Assembly (NCBI GenBank): GCA_019096065.1
Contig: JAGUCH010000006.1
Span: forward strand, 5,662,001-5,726,000
Direction of reading: 5' to 3'
From: Paracyclopina nana
Taxonomy: Eukaryota > Arthropoda > Copepoda > Cyclopoida > Cyclopettidae
DNA: 64,000 bases
The notes under the pieces were generated by a model. The model saw only the letters and a list, made by a program, of their open reading frames with translations, had not been told where the DNA came from and ran no database searches. Positions 14,415 to 32,334 of the stretch are shown here, piece after piece. The translations under genes and the position numbers were made by a program. Position 1 is the first letter of the stretch. Every line of letters starts with the position of its first letter.

Positions 14415-17400
14415 TCAAAAATGTGTTTCAAATGGCTTTTGTCTAGACCTCACTCTTCTTTTGGCTGATTTGACATCTCCACTTCCACTTGAAACTGATC
14501 TAAGCCTCATGTCTGATGTGTCATCGTAGCTTTCCTCTGATTCTGCCGACATGCGTTGCCTAAAAATAACCATATCATTGGTCTACTCAAGCAATGAAAA
14601 GGGGGAAAAGTTACCTGGTTCTGATTCTTCGCCTTTCCAGCTCTTTTCTCAAGTTGTAAGGCAAATCTCCTGTCCCAGTGGATTCTCGTGACTTGATTGT
14701 GAGTTCATCATCCTGCAAATGTCAAAAGTAGGAAAAAATCCAATAAAAATCACTAAATCATGACTGACAGCTGACGATGAATCATATTGCTTCCCGTTGT
14801 TGTTGTTGTTATACATTTCAGGTAATGAAGTGTTGGACCCTGATTTCCTATGTCTTTGCAGGTCTGACACTTTGCTCTTGCCTCCAAAAGAGTGGAACCT
14901 AGAAAAGGTAATGGTTAAATTGGCTATGAAAGGCACAAAAATTACACCTACTGTTCACAGTCTTCAACTTTCTTGAGCAATCTTTCGTTTTCAATGCAAA
15001 CCATTTCCTGGTCCCTCATGACCATGTCTCTAACTGTCAAAAGCTCATAGTTCTCCCTTCTGAGGTCTTCATTTTCAACCATGTAATCTTTGATCAAGTC
15101 AACCAGAGTGTTGGAGTCCAGGTCTTCCAACTTCTTTTTGCCTGAACTGGTAGGAGTTGAAATGAATAGGAAAGAAGACACTTGTCTCAGAGTCTTCTTG
15201 GACCTTTGAGAAGTTGGTCTGCTCTCATTATTGCTCAAGTAGATGTCATCATAATCACTGATGGACTGGTTATCTCCTGGATCTTCATGGATGTCTCCAT
15301 ACCCATTGCTGGTTATGGAGTTGGACCTCAAAACTTGCTTCTTATTTTTAGAGCCAGAGGCTGGTGGTGGAAGCAAGGCAGTAGTGGTGCTTTCAGCAGG
15401 CTCTTTTTTAAGCAAATGTCTCAGTTGAAGGTTTTCAGTGTTCAAAATGTCCACTCTCTTCTTCAAATTGAGTATCAAGGCCTCTCTTGGGTCCTGAAAT
15501 GGGAGCATGGTTAACAATAATTTTAAGGATGACAAAAAGTTATTACCATAATGACATATGGCATGGTTCTGATCTTCTTGGCTCTGGCAGCATATCTTAG
15601 TGTGTTTAAAGTTTCAGTCATACTGGAGGCAGCTGGTGACACAGTGGCAATCTGATAAAAATTACATTACATGAGATTTGAAGCTTAGATTTTTTTTTTT
15701 GCTAACTTTACCATAAGTGTGATACCATTTCCAGCCAAACTGTCAGCCAGCAATTTGGTCAGCTTGCTGTCTCTGTAGGGAATATGGACTTTTCTGGTAT
15801 CCCCAGATTTTTTGCCTGAACTCAGCTGGGAAATGCAGTTGCCCAGAACCATCAATGATTTGTTGATGCTGTTGGCTTCAGTCAAGGCCTTGCCTGAACT
15901 TTTTGTCTTTTTTACCATTTCTGAGCCTGCCAAGTCAACAAAGTTGATCTTGCCATGTCTGGTGATGAACAGAGAATCAGACTTGTCACCACTGGCAGTT
16001 TTTGACTCTATGTCAATGTAGATTGTGAGAATGGTGTGACCCCTTGAGGAGTGCTCATTCATGCTGTGAGATCCTAAAGCTCGATTTTTGGTTCCTAATA
16101 AAAGGGAAAGTTGTAAATTGCTTACTTGTACAGCCAACCTATCAATCAACTCAAATTACTATACATGGCCTACAAATACTCGAAAACTGGAATGTAGGTC
16201 AATTTCTGCAGCCTTTTTTTTACCTTCAACCAAGATATTCACAAGGTCTTGTGTTTCAGTGCATGAAAAAGTGAAGAGATTTTCCACAGTGAAAGCCTGA
16301 TTTGGCTTACTCCATCTGAGCGGTAAATTCAGCCTTTTGGAGCCTTGATTCAGCAAATCAATGGCCTTTTCGTTGTAGATCTCGAGGTATGAGGCCTTGA
16401 TTTTGCAAAACTCATCTGCATTGTTGAGGGCCTTGACTTTGTCAAAGAGCAAATTAAAGGTGCGCACCATCAGGCCATGATTGGCATCCCTGATGTCCAA
16501 ATCAGATGACTGCAGCTGAAAAATATGCAAGAATTTACATGCATTGTGAGCTTTCTAGCACAAAAAGAAGAGAAGTGATTTAATGGCAGCCTTTTAAATA
16601 TTAACCAAACAATCCACATGCACTGTTGACCTACAAATTAGCCCACACATTCCAAAGGGTTAAAAATGTTAATGGCTGTTGGTGTTTCCTCTCTTTTGGT
16701 AAGGGAGTGACCTAAATACTTCATTGTGGTCCTCTACACAACATTTATGTCGGCTGAGGCTCCATGATTAATGAAAAAATTTGCAAAGTGTGAGAGGCCT
16801 GGAATTTTTACATATAATTCAGGTCATGTCAAGCTAGTTATAAAAGGACAATTTATCAATTCCCAGCTAAAGAAGGCAGCAAAAAAAAAAAAAATTTTTC
16901 TAGTATTTTCCTGTTGCTTTTCTTTAAAGTAGCATCGCTTTCAAAATTAATTATTGTGAAGTTAATATCTACTCATTTTAGTTCTAATTTTTTTTGGCAT
17001 TCTTCTCCCTTGAAGTGCACTTTCAACATGCTTACTAAATTTAATTTTTTGCTGTCATTTAGTGCATGAACCGAGCTTCAAATGGTCTCACCATGTTTGG
17101 GGGGCCCGAAAGAGTATGCGTTTTTCCGCTTCCTGTTTGACCATAACAAATGCACGTGGTTGAGTATCCAGAAAGGGCCAAGTCCACCATTTCTTCAATA
17201 CCGCAATGCTCAAAGACATCTTTTTGAGTTGCTTCTGGCTCAAAGACCACATTGAAAGTGAAAGACTTGATCAAGTTGGCCTTGTCTTGGTGATGGCCAC
17301 TTGTGGTGGCCACTATGCCACCATTTCCAGGGAATTGAAGCACATTGTTTTCATTGGCAAATCTCTCACTGTTATTCAGTGGTCTCACTCTCACCACAAC

Positions 17401-17457
17401 ATTGACATTTCCCTTCTGTATGCCAAATTCTTGCTGTTGCTGCTGCTGCTGTCCCAT
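14415..17457 (-). CDS. KIF12: Kinesin-like motor protein, KIF12 type
   Basis: Exons on the minus strand: 17457-17092, 16515-16224, 16094-15712, 15651-15547, 15493 to about 14951, then probable tail exons near 14880, 14712-14615 and 14559-14415. The start is the ATG before a poly-Gln run (MGQQQQQQQ). The motor domain shows VRVRPLN, the P-loop GQTGSGKT, switch I NEHSSRGH, switch II VDLAGSE and the PYRDSKLTKLL motif, all in frame across junctions. After the motor, DPREALILNLKKRVDILN starts a neck/coiled coil, and a second coiled coil lies at LIKDYMVENEDLRRENYELL. The motor wording and the short length (about 560-680 residues) fit KIF12, a microtubule motor (fly Klp54D is the probable counterpart). 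Switch I reads SSRGH where most kinesins have SSRSH. An in-frame TAG at 14948-14950 ends exon 5, so the last exons may belong to an alternative form; the exon 5-6 junction is unresolved. Confidence 0.85.
16516..17091 (-). other. First kinesin intron
   Basis: A 576-bp intron between GPPNM and LQSSDLD in the motor domain (donor GTGAGA, acceptor TTTTTCAG, phase 0). AT-rich with a 14-bp poly(A) run near 16880. No other signal is seen. Confidence 0.8.
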
Positions 17458-20289
17458 CTTACAAATTACTGCTGGCCTTTACTTAGTAGTGTGCTGAACT
17501 TTCCAGGTATTGGAAAGGGACAAGGAAAGTCATATGGTTAATAATTCATGCTCTTGAAGGCCACTTCTATGGGTTGTTGAGCTGTATACTTTAATAGAGT
17601 AGTACAATGCTAAAAGAAAGCCCTGTTGCTTATGCGGGCACGAGCAGCTCCTGATTTTTTGGAAGTATCTAGTTTAGGCCACCATTTGGGTATACTCTCA
17701 AATTTGACAAATACCAAGCAGAGGCCTTAATAATGAACTTGACTTACCATCCTACAGGCCTTAGTAATGTTTAGCAAATACAGTTATTACTTAGCATTAC
17801 TTGATAATAGGTGGGAGCATAATTATGACCTCCACAAAGTTGGCATATTATGGGTAGAAAACCACATTTTTTGATGAGGTAAACTGTTGCCTTTAAGCAT
17901 GAAAAAAAATTTAATTTGGTTTTGAAATGAAAAGAAAAAAATGCGAGTCCATTGTGAGCTTTTTCATTATATGGCCTCATTGTAGGCCTAGCTAGGAATT
18001 TATGGTGTTGAAGACAAGGTAGACAAAGTAGGATTGCTGGGCAATTTTCAAAGCTTTCATCAATCACTTTCTGGCCTTGCTGGTGTTTAACACCTATTTT
18101 AGCTTCATGTTTCAGCTGTGCTGGCTTGTATTGTTCTAACTAATGATACTTCAAGTCCGGGAAAATATAGTGAAAAAAACATTAATTTTAAAATTTGAGC
18201 TTTCTAAAAAAGACTCTTGTCATTATGAAATCTTTAAGGCGTTTAAAGGTGAATTAGAATTAAGAAGGAGTAGAAAGCAGAAAATGCATTGAGTGAAAAC
18301 AAAGGTCACGTGACAAGGACCAGTTAAGCTATACAGGTCTCGCCTACGGAAACACCGAGGGTAACCTAATAATGCTTTCCTCACGCAAAATTATTAGTGA
18401 AAGCAGCCAGTGTTTTTTGCAGTTGCTTTTTCATGACAGCAAAAGCTAAAATAGGGAAAATAACCATGACTTTTCACGACTTTCTACTTTTAATTACAGA
18501 AAAAAAGTCACTTAGCCTACTAATATACTTTTTAGCATACATACTCCTTTTTTGTAGCGGAACTTTGAAATTTTGACTATCGCAACCTTTCTAATAATAA
18601 TGTGGTTCATAGTCCAAGTTTTCATGGGAAACATTCTAAACTGAAAGAGCAGATTTAGCTTTATTGAAAAACTGCCATTTTGATGGGCCCCTGAAGCCTT
18701 GAATTTTTCATACAGTCTGAGTACTTTAAAGTATTTGAACACATTAGGAAAACATAATAGGAGGGGCATAAAATTGCTTCTGAAAAGTACCATAAACATA
18801 TTTATTGAGAAATTGCAACCTGTAAGCCCCATCACTTGTTCTTTTATAGTAAAGTGAAGCAACGTGTTGAATTACTGAAATCCTTCAACTTTTAAGTTAA
18901 ACTGCTCTATAAAAAGCACTTGGCTTTTTTTTGTAAACACAGGTTGCTTAACTTAAAATAGAGTTGTGCTTTGAGAAAAGAGAATGATTTTGCAGCTTTT
19001 TTGAGCACTCTTTTACAGCTCCATTATTTGTTGGCTGAAAAATCAATAATTGCTTTGCTACCTTCCTAAAACCGTTTTACTTGTGTTGCAAAACCAACAA
19101 AGTGTAAAACGCGTTTTAAAAGGCATCAAACCAGAACAACCACTTTTTCTCTCCTGAGCTAACCACATTTCTTGACTTTACATGCATATTCAAATTAATG
19201 CCATACACTGCACATCTGCAACCAAAAAATGAACAAAGTTCTCTCCTTCATGTAAAAAACCCCTTTAAATAATTTTGAAACAAAGAAGAAAAATATCCAT
19301 ACCCATGAAAAATCAAATATTTAAAATTTTCTTGAGTATCCCAATGAAAAATGTATTTTTACATAAAAGCTTAAAATAAAGGCTCAGTAAGTCACATAAG
19401 ATATTTGACTGAAGTAGCTTTTTATATATAAAATTGTTTATCTTAGTTTTTTATAGGAATGAAAATTGAAAATTGTTTAATAACCAGGTCTATCTAAATT
19501 TTGCTGAGAACTTCAGCTACTGAGTAAGCAAAAAATCATCCGGACAAAAACTTAAAACTAAAACCGAGTTCTCAGCTTTGCTTAAAGCGAAAAATAATTT
19601 TATCTCAGCTTTTGCTAGCCTAAAAATTGATTTTAAAATTTGTAGGCCTCTCTCTAAATTTGTGCTGAGATCTCAGTTCCTGAGTCGAAAATTATTGCAG
19701 ACATTTGACGGGAAAAGTGGAGCCACGGCGCGCTCGCGCGGTGATCCTCCGGTGAGACTGAGACGGAAAACTGAGAAAGTGGTGCGGCGGTAAGAGCGGC
19801 GTTTGCCATCTGTAATCCGCGCGGTGTGTTCTCAGTTTTTGTTGTTGTTCCGCCGCCCGTCGCCGGCGCCATCGTTAACGCCTCGCTTGGTGGCGCAGCA
19901 GCTACGTAGTACCAGCTTGCTATGCTTTTTTGGCGCCTGATCCCGCGGCTGCTTTGCTTCTTTTGGCGTTGGTCCACAGTGCAACAACCAACACTTTAAT
20001 TCGCAGTTCACTTCACAACAACCATGAACAACCAGTGAATTTGCTCTCAAGTGCCACAATTACACCAAGGTATAACAGCAGACTTTTCAAAATAGTATTT
20101 TTATGTATCCCTACATTCCTTACTTCTGTGAAGAAAATTAATTTCGGTATTGCTCTACTTTCAGCAAGAAAAAGCTCGTATTGTCTCAAGTGTGCCAGTG
20201 TTTTTAGTGAAGAAAAGAAATTTATCAATTGGACATCAAATTGGCCATGTTAATTTCCTCACAAATTAATGGTTGCATAAGCTGTAGTG
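17458..20289. other. Divergent intergenic region between the kinesin and T-box copy A
   Basis: This 2.8-kb head-to-head region must hold both promoters. It is AT-rich up to about 19700, then turns abruptly GC- and CpG-rich (about 19724-19980), which marks the likely promoter or 5' UTR of the T-box gene. A TCAGTTTT initiator-like match lies near 19830. A CACGTG E-box sits inside a short dyad near 18308. Two degenerate direct copies of about 50 bp start near 19495 and 19656. No convincing TATA box and no coding sequence is seen. Confidence 0.55.
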
Positions 20290-25306
<5,017 letters not shown>

Positions 25307-27420
25307 AAATGGGTGTTTTTGTTTAACCTCTTTGTGTTGGAAAATGTGCCTGTGAACGGGTTAAGCTAAGTCAGGTAGCAAAATAATACCTTAGCCCGTT
25401 TGGCGAGCCAGCGTTTGTGTCATGATCATCAAAGTTATCATTATTAATTATAGTATATATTGTTCTATTTTCATTCATCACTGTGCTGTGTTGTGGCCTG
25501 TTCACTGCTAAAACAAAATGATTCTTCTACCATATTATTATATGTAATTGTCAAGTGTGAGAAAATAGAGTTTTTTCTTCTCTCCAGCCACCAACATCAT
25601 GTTTATGTTGGAATTGAGCCGGATTAGTGCTGATCACTGCCGGCTTTTTTTTATACTATACCAGAATTAATCTCCTGAAGCGCCAAATAATGGATAAATA
25701 CCCATATGTTCTCCCTATGATGGGATTACAAGCCTCTTCACCAAAGAGATCACCGTGTGTGTTGCAATTAATTCCCGTTTGTTTACGTTGAGCTGAATCA
25801 ACGTACGCGCGCACTGGTCACGCGCGGACCTCAGGCCAACGCGCACCGACGTCAGCTGACGGTACGCGCGAAAAAAACGTTGGAGCCTACCGTGGCTGGG
25901 CTTGTTAATCATGGATTAGGCATTGGATGGAATCCAATTACCGGGGAGTGGACATGGAAAATACATTAGGGTAAGTTGGCGGCGCGGCGGCGAAATAGTC
26001 AGGTCTTGACAATAATGGCACTCTTTCGCTTCGGCTGGGTTTCTTATCTCAAACACTACTACACACAAATGACAAGTCAAACGCTTCTGGAATTCTACTG
26101 CATCGCTTGGACACATTCTAACGCCATAAACTCACTTGACAGTCACCAAAATACCAAGCGTCTCTCAAGACACTTGACCATTTTTTCCTACCTGATTTCT
26201 GGCCTACATTATTCCCAGACTTTTCCACACACACACACTCACATTCTCCACTTATTTAGGGCCATTTTTCAGATCGAGGCATTTTGACCATCATTTTTTT
26301 GAGGCTACTTTTCAATCTCAATGTCAGACCTTTGAAGCACCTTTTTAAGGTCATCTCTCTTTGTCTCTGAAAATTGGGTAAAATATCACAAGTAGTATGT
26401 TAAACTGGGTGGCTTTGAATGCAGCAGAATTTGGTGATGAGATGGAAATTCTGGCTTATTCCACTTTTTATGGAAAAGATAGGAATCTGTGAAATTAAAA
26501 AAAAAGGGTGAATGATGTGGAGCCTTGATAAGTAATTTTTGTCACACCACGGATGCTTATTCCAGCGTCACCCTAATTAGCAGCCTACTAAGGATGAATT
26601 GCACTGTGGGAAAACCTGGCTTAAAACGTGCATTTTCAAAAAGCTGCCACATTCAGAATCCGTCAACAATTTCAGCCATAAAATGTTTCAACTTTTTACA
26701 TGGTGCAAATAACTCTCTCGCATATTCAGAGATGGAAATCGGTGTCATAAAAACATTTTTTAGGTGTGAATTTTTCATGGACTCTGTTTAAAGTTGGGAC
26801 ATCATAACAAGTGTGAAAAATTCCACACACTCGTTTTCCCATAATTTTCAACAGATTCTTCAGCTTAAAAAGTGAGTATTCAATTTTTGTACCCTTTAAA
26901 AGTAGTGAGAATTCATGTTTTGAGCCTCAAAAGTAAGACCTTTTGTGAACATTTTGCCCAAGATTTTTTACTCCATTTTCTATGGCTTCACTTGCAAAAA
27001 AGAAGATTTTTTTGCTGCAGCTTTCACAATATTCCTTTGTGGCCAAAAAAAGGCACCATATTTAATCATCATTTCTCCAAATCAATAGAGATGATCAGCA
27101 AAATCAGATGGCTCATTGTCTAGTGACACATCGCCTTTCTATGTGATTTCCTACGTGGTCAAAATTGCCAAGAGGGAAAAAGTGGCATCGTCATCTTTTT
27201 TTCTCTCAAGCTTATTCTCTTTTTTTACACGTCTGATTGATCGTTTTGGTATTCTGGAATTGAAGAACAAGCGTGAGAACATGTCTCGATCGGCTACTTG
27301 GCTATTGACAGCCTTTGCCTCACGTCTCACACATTTCTCCTATACAGAGCTCCTCACATAGATCTTTACCATTTAGATCAAGATAAAAGTGGAAAAATCC
27401 AGAATTGTTTGGAGAGTTTC
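25307..27420. other. 3' flank of T-box copy A, no gene seen
   Basis: AT-rich sequence following the TAA, with no canonical AATAAA close to the stop. A CpG-rich island of about 110 bp at 25795-25875 contains the 12-bp perfect palindrome CGTCAGCTGACG at 25850-25861 and several CGCGCG runs. An (AC)n tract lies near 26228. Short open frames here show no recognisable protein. Confidence 0.5.
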
Positions 27421-28012
27421 TTAATTTGGAAAGCTTTCATTCAATTTTTGGAAAGCTCTTATTTGCTTTTAAAATTGGAAATTGGGCTACAAATTAAGGT
27501 TTCTTGCTTCTGCTTCATGTGGAAGGCTACAACGTTTTTTCCTGGAAGGCTGGGCTTTCTAGTGGAAGGTTTATGATTTATGTGGAAGGCTCATATCTTA
27601 TGTGCAAGGTTGGGTTATCATGTGGAAGGCTTGCTGAGATGAGTTTTTAATTGGAAGACTTTGATATTTTAGGGAAGATGTCTAATGTTTGATGTGGAAA
27701 GCTTATTGTTTGTGTGGAAGGCTTATCTTTTATGTGGAAGGCTTTTGTGTTAAATGGAAGGCTGCCACAATGTATGGAATGGAAGGCATAAGTTTTAAGT
27801 GGGAGAATTATTTTTGCGGAAGGCTTGTACATTTTGTGGAAGGCTTGTTTTTGCCTGGAAGGCTCTTTTTGTGTGGAAGGCTGGATTTTTAAGCAGATAT
27901 ATTATGTTGTACGTGTCAGGGTTATTAAAGTTTGTGTTTTTTGATTGGAAGACCTATGTTTTATAATTGGAAAGCCCATTGTTTTGGTTGTAGCCGAATT
28001 AATTGGAAAGCT
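27421..28012 (+). repeat. Degenerate GGAAGGCT array, block 1
   Basis: About 23 variants of TGTGGAAGGCTT occur every 20 bp or so, for example at about 27521, 27541, 27580, 27620, 27712, 27734, 27754, 27815, 27835, 27856 and 27873. All are in the same orientation, with AT-rich spacers of differing sequence. The motif is conserved (GGAAGGCT, GGAAAGCT) while the spacers are not, which is unusual for a minisatellite. Open frames through it are translations of the repeat, not genes. Confidence 0.7.
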
Positions 28013-28830
28013 TTTGTCTAATGACTCTGACTTCATCTGCTTCCCTTTGGTGTCTACTTTTTTTATCTGCCTTGTTTTTCCTTATCATCAGTGGAATCAA
28101 TTCTTTTTAGAGCGCTGCCAGTTTGGACAGACAACTGCTACAAATTGACAAGTGGTATATTTCAGTAAAGCATGTGTGTGAGTCTACCTGCACGTGAAGA
28201 AAATCAATTTCGTAAAAGTCGATTATTTGTGAGAGAGCTAATCTCTCTTGGGAGTCATTAATCTGACCACTGTGCATGTGTTGACCACTACTGCTATGGT
28301 TTTTTCTGCTTTTTCATATATACAGTCATTAGTGGCAAAATTGTAGCTGGTTCAGGAGAAGGAAACAAAATAAGTGCAAAAGTCACTGATGCAAACTTCC
28401 CCACCAATAAAACTCAACACCTTTTATTTGCCAAGTAGTTCAGAAAAGTCAAATTAAGGCATTTTATTGCACTAAATTTCGAAGGGGAAAAAAGATGAAA
28501 TAGCTCTAAGCAAAAAGTCGATTTTTTAAATTGGCTGGAAAATATTATTTTTAATCATTTTTTGTGTGGCTGTGTGTGCATGGCCATGGCCATACTTCAC
28601 ACTAAAAGGCCGCTAAAAGCTTGCGCCTTCACTCTTAATTACTCGAATCATTTATTAATTATGGTCCCGTGCTTTCCAACAGCTAAGGCAAACAAGCTTA
28701 ATATCACTTCTCATAACCTAGATTGCGATTGCAACCGTGAAAGTAATTATAACACAAAATTAAAATACCTGCTAGCAAGCCTGAAAAGTGAGGGTTTCAA
28801 GTGAGTATGTAATTATGTAAGGCTCTGGTT
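28013..28830. other. Spacer between the two array blocks
   Basis: About 800 bp of AT-rich sequence without the GGAAGGCT motif. No gene or repeat is recognised; it may be an insertion that split the array, but I see no clear ends. Confidence 0.4.
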
Positions 28831-29403
28831 TTCCTTGGAAGGCTTTGGTTCTCAAAATGGAAGGCTTATATATTCTCAAATTGGAAGGCTTAGATTTCAT
28901 AGAATATCCTTTTTTCGGAGGTTAAGATTCTGAATTGTAAAGGCTGAGGTTCTTATTTGGAAGGCCAAAGCTCTCTTTACTGGAAGGCTATTATTGTTCT
29001 TTAACATTGGAATTCTTGGAATAAATCTTACTTGGAGAGCTGAGGTTATGAAAGGTTTTTGCTTCAGATTTGTTTAGTGGAAGGCTGAGGCATTTTGTGT
29101 TGCGAAAAGGATCATTAGCAGAACGCTAAGGCTCCTAGCTAGAAGGCTCTATTTATTTGGAATTGGAAAGCCAAGTTCCTTTCTTGGAAGGCTGAGGTAT
29201 TTTGTCTCAGACTCTTCGAAATAAGATTATTGGAAGGCCAAGGTACTGCGACACTAAGTTTATCAATAACAAGGCTATATCCCTTAAAAATTCAACTAGA
29301 AGGCCATATTTCTCAATAAGAAAGCTGAATTTTTCCATTTTTAAGGCTATGCCTCTTTAAAATTGGAAAGCCGAGAAACTTTATTTCTCTTAATTGGAAA
29401 GCC
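28831..29403 (+). repeat. Degenerate GGAAGGCT array, block 2
   Basis: About 18 more variants in the same orientation as block 1, for example near 28837, 28858, 28881, 28957, 28980, 29079, 29184, 29230, 29362 and 29395. Variants include GGAAGGCC, GGAAAGCC and AGAAGGCC, so this block is more decayed than block 1. Spacing is looser, about 20-50 bp. Confidence 0.65.
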
Positions 29404-32334
29404 CGGCTCTCAACAATGACTATTTGGTTACTATCTCCCAAAACCTGATCAAATCCATTTCACAAATGCAAAAATGTCATGCAATTTTTACATAATATAC
29501 CAAGTGCTCGCTGAAAAGTTGGTAATCAATGACAGATGAAAAAAAGGGGTGTTTATTAGCAGCTAGCAACGGTTGCACTTATATTGTGGCAGTTATCAAA
29601 ATGTCACATCTTTGCTGTTGGCACTGTAGTAGCAGGATTGCAGCAGGTATTGACACTCGCGCTGTGTGTGTATACGCTCTGTGAAACAATGGCTGCTGGT
29701 ATAGCTGCTGGTATTTGAGCTTGCTACAATCAACACTGGAAGCTTCTTGGTGGAGGATTCCTTTTTGATAGTTCAGGTCTCAGGTGGGTTGACACATGTC
29801 ATCAATATCCAGAAGCCGCTTCTCTTTGTGCCTCCGTTTTCAGCCAGCAGAAGCTCGCTCCCAACTTGTACCACAGTTGATACAGCCGGGTGGATCAATA
29901 TTAGTTGACTTTGAAATGGAAGGGGCGGAAATCCAATTTGGAGAACATGCGAATTGCGGAGCTCTGAATTTAATTTCCCAAACTATCCCCTTTCTCCTCT
30001 TTTTAAGGGGATAAATACACACTCACGGCGGAATACAGCGATGTATTTTGGTGGTGGTATATTTGCTGTGGCAGGAAATACGGCTGCCAATAAGCAAGAT
30101 TTGAGGGGCATTTTTGGGCGAAATGCGGGAAGTGAATTTGCTCCCTGAAGGAGCTATAACAACTGAGTTTTGGAGTAGGCCGAAGGCGGGTGAAAAACAC
30201 CGTAGTTTAGACTATTGGATATGTTTCCAATGGAAAAAATTGTATTTTCTCAATTGGTAAAAAAGGAGACTTGACCTCTCAACCTTAGTTTCTATTTTTA
30301 AATGTTTTTTAATTCGATGCTAATTTTTGACAAATGTTTTTAAAGGAAAGACAAATGAAACATGAAAAAACTCCCAACAGCAGGACATGAACATTAACAG
30401 CTGCGCTGTGTTGACATGTCATGCATCGAGTCAAGTCATTTTTCACCACCAATGCACTGCCTAAATTTTGCACACTCGGTGTTTTTTCGGGGGGAGCCAT
30501 GGAACTTGCATTCATGTCTAATTGGAGCCATGCAAAAATCTGCATAATTAATTATATAAAAGCACAATGAACAAAGTATTTTCTTTTTGGGGGAAAAAAA
30601 GGGAAACATGAGCATCTGTGCCACACATTAGTGCAAGATCGTAAATCACACTCGGGAATTTGTGGCACACAAAAAACCCTCAGATTTATGACAAGTGCCA
30701 GAATTTCGCCCAATTCCTCTTTTCCGCATGGCTGCATTTTTCCGACATCGTTTCTTGGGTTGGACATTTAGCTATCAAATGTCGGTTTTAATTTCAACTT
30801 TGGCTGATGTTGACAGTTGCAAAATAATGGCGCGAGAACTCATTGATACAAGCGCTTGACAGCTTTAAAACACCGAGGAATGTCAGCTTCGTTAAACCAA
30901 CCAAACATCAACCTTTTTACTGCGGGGCCACAAAAGGACTGGATGCTTTTTCAAAGTGACTTTTTCCATTAAACCACTCAAATGATGTACTTCGCCTTAA
31001 TCCTCTAAATAGAGAATATTTATTTATATCTAGAGCGCTAGCGTAAAACCGGCACTTTAAAAATATAGCCGAGAACGGATTTTCAGCCCGAGCCAGCGAG
31101 ACTGGTAATTTTACGTGGGCTTTACTAAATTTTTCAGCATGGAGTTGAATTCAGGGTGTGAAATTCATGTTTATGCATTTTTTGCTTTCCGTTGGAAATT
31201 CGCGAGATTTGCTCAGGCTCGTTAAGATACAGTAGCATGCTTAGCTTAAATTCTGCATGTGCTTGTCTCTTCTTCCAAAAATGGAATCCTCTTTTTATGT
31301 CAGTGCCACAGCCAAATTAAGCTCCCGTCTCTTTTTTTCGCTCGTTTAGTCCTGAATCGATTACGACGAGTCTGGAATGTCCAACGAGAATGTGCTTATG
31401 CTTGATTGAGCAATTTGGCCAAGAAAATCACACAGGATGCGAGCGCATTGCTGATGCACGCTCAACAAAATTAAGCTATGCAATAGCAAAGAGCGGCTGG
31501 CCCTAAAGAAACCCATTTTTCCTATCATTTTTTATGAGCTCATTTTTTAATGTGCACACAGTGGATTATTCTATTTGTTACTTTCAATAAAATGGCCAAA
31601 AATCAGGAGACGACTTATAATTCTAAAAATGTGCAAAATATTAAAATCCAAAATATTCCGTAATAATAGTAATGATATATTTATTTAAAGTTTATTATAA
31701 TAATAAAATAATAATATGATATAATAATAAAATGATGATATGACACAATAATAACATAGTAATATAAAAGTATTATAAAGATAAAATTACGTGTAATGAT
31801 AAAAATCGGCCGTTCTTTGCTCCCCAAAGTTTAGCTCTTCATCTATAGATGATTCGTGATTCCACAGTAATGATGGAGATTTTGATGTGGGTGGTTAGCA
31901 AGGTGGCAATTTGAATATGACCCCAGATCTCCATCACAATTCAGCGTGGGTTAATTAAATTGCACACAAAGAGAATGGCAAATCAAAACGGAGGAGAAAA
32001 TGGGAAACCATTACAGCTCCAACCCTTTTTAGGCGGCTTGAAAGGTTCCTCAACATGTGATAATAGGTTATCTAGTTTGAAAGGCATTTTGCTCCCATTG
32101 TGCAGCTTATGGACCTCCAAGCATGGAGAAGAGGACCACACGCGAGCCATACAGTTGCTTTTATCTGTGCTGGTAGTTGATGGGCTAAGAGTGGCAGATT
32201 TCAGCACTTTGTGAAACCCCACTGTGCTCAACAGCAGCTGTCGCACGCACACACACCGAAAAGGTAAACAAAGGAGCGCGTCGGGAATTTTGAGGCTGAG
32301 CGTTGGGGCACTTTTCGAAGTGCCTTTTTATCTG
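29404..32334. other. Intergenic, no gene seen
   Basis: AT-rich sequence. A low-complexity AAT/ATA stretch lies at about 31655-31790. One GC-rich dyad of the CCCGAGCC family lies near 31087. Short open frames (for example around 29800-30150) show no recognisable domain. Confidence 0.4.

Noticed and set aside
27651..27673. TGGAAGACTTTGATATTTT, similar to the start of miR-7
   Set aside because: It is one degenerate unit of the GGAAGGCT array, differs from miR-7 after the seed and has no hairpin partner.
27689..27892. Open frame rich in WKA and GRL repeats
   Set aside because: It is the translation of the GGAAGGCT array; the array changes frame and contains stops in neighbouring units.
27421..29403. 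CRISPR-like array in the GGAAGGCT region
   Set aside because: The repeated unit is about 8 bp, spacing is irregular, and this is a eukaryotic genome.
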